A stretch of 64,000 nt of DNA, from assembly GCA_963585895.1 (NCBI GenBank), contig OY757904.1, positions 155,029,919 to 155,093,918 of the forward strand. Reading direction: 5' to 3'. The notes beneath the pieces were generated by a model. That model worked only from the letters and a program-made list of their open reading frames with translations. It was not told the origin of the DNA and ran no database searches. Every line of letters begins with the position of its first letter. Position 1 is the first letter of the stretch. Of this stretch, positions 62,736 to 64,000 are shown in pieces. The translations under genes were made by a program, and so were the position numbers. Source of the stretch: Sepioteuthis lessoniana. Lineage: Eukaryota; Mollusca; Cephalopoda; Myopsida; Loliginidae.

Positions 62736-62779
62736 TAATTTTTGAGCCAGGTAAGCTGATCCTATAAGTCAGTTATGTT

Positions 62780-62875
62780 AATTTGGTTTTATTGTTTAAT
62801 CGCTTTTAAAACTTCGTGGGTTATTAAATGCCAAAGCCGTCCTAGTAGAGGGACAGTAGTAAAAGCATTAAGGGT
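62780..62875 (-). mobile_element. SINE-C tail fragment, reverse
   Basis: TTGGTTTTATTGTTTAATCG, ACTTCGTGGGTTATTAAATG, CCAAAGCCGTCCTAGTAGAG. Head absent. Confidence 0.75.
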
Positions 62876-62929
62876 CCTTTCTTCCTGTTCAGCTTCTAAA
62901 AGAATTTCTAGGCTTTAATTATATCATTC

Positions 62930-63125
62930 AGAATATCTAATGTTTAATTTGTACTTCAAACTGAAACTAAACAAGAATTATTGAAGTAGAAAAAACCATC
63001 GTTAGAAACAGCAACACAATAAATGTGAATGTGAACGTGCAACGTTCTAACCTTGAGTATTAATATAGCTCTAGACGGGTTGACATGTCGTTAAAATCAA
63101 TCAATCGATCAATCAATCAAACAAC
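62930..63125 (+). repeat. Family D type-2 unit and tail
   Basis: TTGTACTTCAAACTGAAACT, ACACAATAAATGTGAATGTG, AGTATTAATATAGCTCTAGA, CGGGTTGACATGTCGTTAAA, then (ATCA)n. 63130-63270 is unassigned. Confidence 0.68.
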
Positions 63126-63274
63126 CACAAACCTGCAACGGAATATTCGTGGTCTTATATATAAAAAATAGATGTTGTTTTAGATTACAAAAAAAAGTAA
63201 ATAATAAATGTTGATATTTTTACGGTAACGAATGTGTTGGCTCGTTCTGCTTATAGAATTTGATTTACTATCAG

Positions 63275-63510
63275 TCAACTGAGTAGAGTATTCGCCAATT
63301 GCCCGAGAGACCGAGGTTCAATCCTAGGTCGAGCCATTCCAAAGATATTTTCTTGCTTAACACTAAGCATTATGAGGTACGTATCAAAGGTAAAGTGTAG
63401 CAATTCAAAGAAAGGAGTAACGCCCTTCCCTACACCGAGGTGTTGTAGCTATTGAAAAGAGAACCATCGGGTCGCTCTCAGTTACTGTCGCCAACTTTAC
63501 TTACATAGTG
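63275..63510 (+). mobile_element. SINE-A, near full length
   Basis: GAGTAGAGTATTCGCCAATT (A-box side), GAGGTTCAATCCTAG (B box), TGCTTAACACTAAGCATTAT, GGAGTAACGCCCTTCCCTAC, TGTAGCTATTGAAAAGAGAA, GTCGCCAACTTTACTTAC. Confidence 0.88.
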
Positions 63511-63587
63511 TCTACTCCGTGGTAAATCCTTTACAATATTCCCTTTCTTGTACATATTTTTTCTTTTTTAAGAAGAGGAATTAAATT

Positions 63588-63921
63588 GTGAATTGAATTA
63601 TCATAACCAGAAAATCCGGTACACACTTACACACGACAAACGGACACTCTGGAGAGCTGTTTCATCCTTATTAGTTCTCATCAGCAGTGTATACTGTGAT
63701 CTACACCACTGGAGATCGAACCAACAACTACAGACTGCAGTGTCGAAACTCTACAACTGAGCCACCAGTTCATATCGCACACAAGTGATGCCAAACTAAC
63801 TAGTCATGGTAATAGCGCGGCCAATTAACCTAAATGTGTCTTGTAAGTTACATCCGTACTCTTTCAACTCTGTCGTGAGTAGGTGTTTGCCGAATTTTCT
63901 GGTCATGGTAATTCAATTCAC
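63588..63921 (-). mobile_element. tRNA-like unit bounded by ~34-bp terminal inverted repeats
   Basis: GTGAATTGAATTATCATAAC and CAGAAAATCCGGTACACAC at 63588-63626 are inverted at 63884-63921 (GTGTTTGCCGAATTTTCTGG, TCATGGTAATTCAATTCAC) with about five mismatches. Inside, on the minus strand, TGGCTCAGTTGTAGAGTTTC (A-box-like) and GTTGGTTCGATCTCC (B box) sit at tRNA-like spacing. No protein. Either a SINE caught inside a MITE or a tRNA-bearing element of its own type. Confidence 0.7.
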
Positions 63922-64000
63922 TTTCTTAACAAAGAATTTAGTGAAGCCTGCGGGATTAATCAGCTGAATGATGAAGATGATAAAAAAAATGAGTGTATCA

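Noticed and set aside
62194..62745. 183-codon plus-strand ORF, the longest in the window
   Set aside because: It lies almost wholly inside a TG...CA unit with a 4-bp TSD (62137-62691), runs into family D sequence at its end, overlaps a 119-codon antisense frame and shows no known domain.

Overview
This is a 64 kb window of AT-rich animal DNA in which I can support no intact host protein-coding gene and no genuine tRNA or rRNA gene. No ORF is longer than 183 codons, and the longest lies inside an LTR. The repeat content suggests a cephalopod mollusc, probably octopus-like: many tRNA-derived SINEs with a shared central core, internally deleted mariners, decayed RTE-like and CR1-like LINEs, long (TA)n/(TG)n/(TATC)n tracts and an unusual family built from ~50-nt units. 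That assignment is an inference from repeat style and my memory of cephalopod genomes; no host gene confirms it.

Repeat names used here are local. SINE-A: tRNA-like head, 3' end reading GCCAACTTTACTTA. SINE-B: tRNA-like head, 3' end GGGGTTGGTAAATAT. SINE-C: tRNA-like head, 3' tail GGTTGATATGCC plus CAAA-rich sequence. SINE-G and SINE-E are further tRNA-like heads. Family D has a ~240-nt head without a visible tRNA part, a body of ~50-nt tandem units in two types, and a 3' tail almost identical to that of SINE-C. 'RLE-type LINE' is a non-LTR family whose C-terminus resembles restriction-like-endonuclease retrotransposons.

Layout. 0-5 kb: D elements, three foldbacks, LINE 3' ends. 5-14 kb: SINEs A/B/C, microsatellites, two D arrays and an RTE-like copy with a 5' inversion. 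14-30 kb: the DNA-transposon-rich part, with four copies of one internally deleted mariner subfamily (one a palindromic composite), a mos1-like mariner and a third mariner type, plus an RLE-type LINE cluster. 30-45 kb: SINEs, a 20-bp minisatellite, CR1-like and RTE-like 3' ends, two decayed Tc1/mariner transposases and long unassigned AT-rich stretches. 45-49 kb: LTR pieces, RLE fragments, D elements and a 900-bp purine-rich tract. 49-64 kb: nested D/SINE composites, a further mariner fragment, RTE-like, RLE and CR1-like LINE remnants, a solo LTR with clean TSD and a tRNA-like unit bounded by long TIRs.

Nothing here acts as a pathway. The window is best read as intergenic or intronic DNA recording successive waves of transposition. 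Nesting gives a partial chronology: D elements are old targets, SINE-B and SINE-C landed in them, a solo LTR landed in D later, and the two B/C hybrid SINEs are among the youngest insertions (near-identical, with target-site duplications). Internally deleted mariners share one deletion junction, so the deletion preceded their spread. Coordinates of degenerate repeats are by eye and may be off by 10-30 bases.
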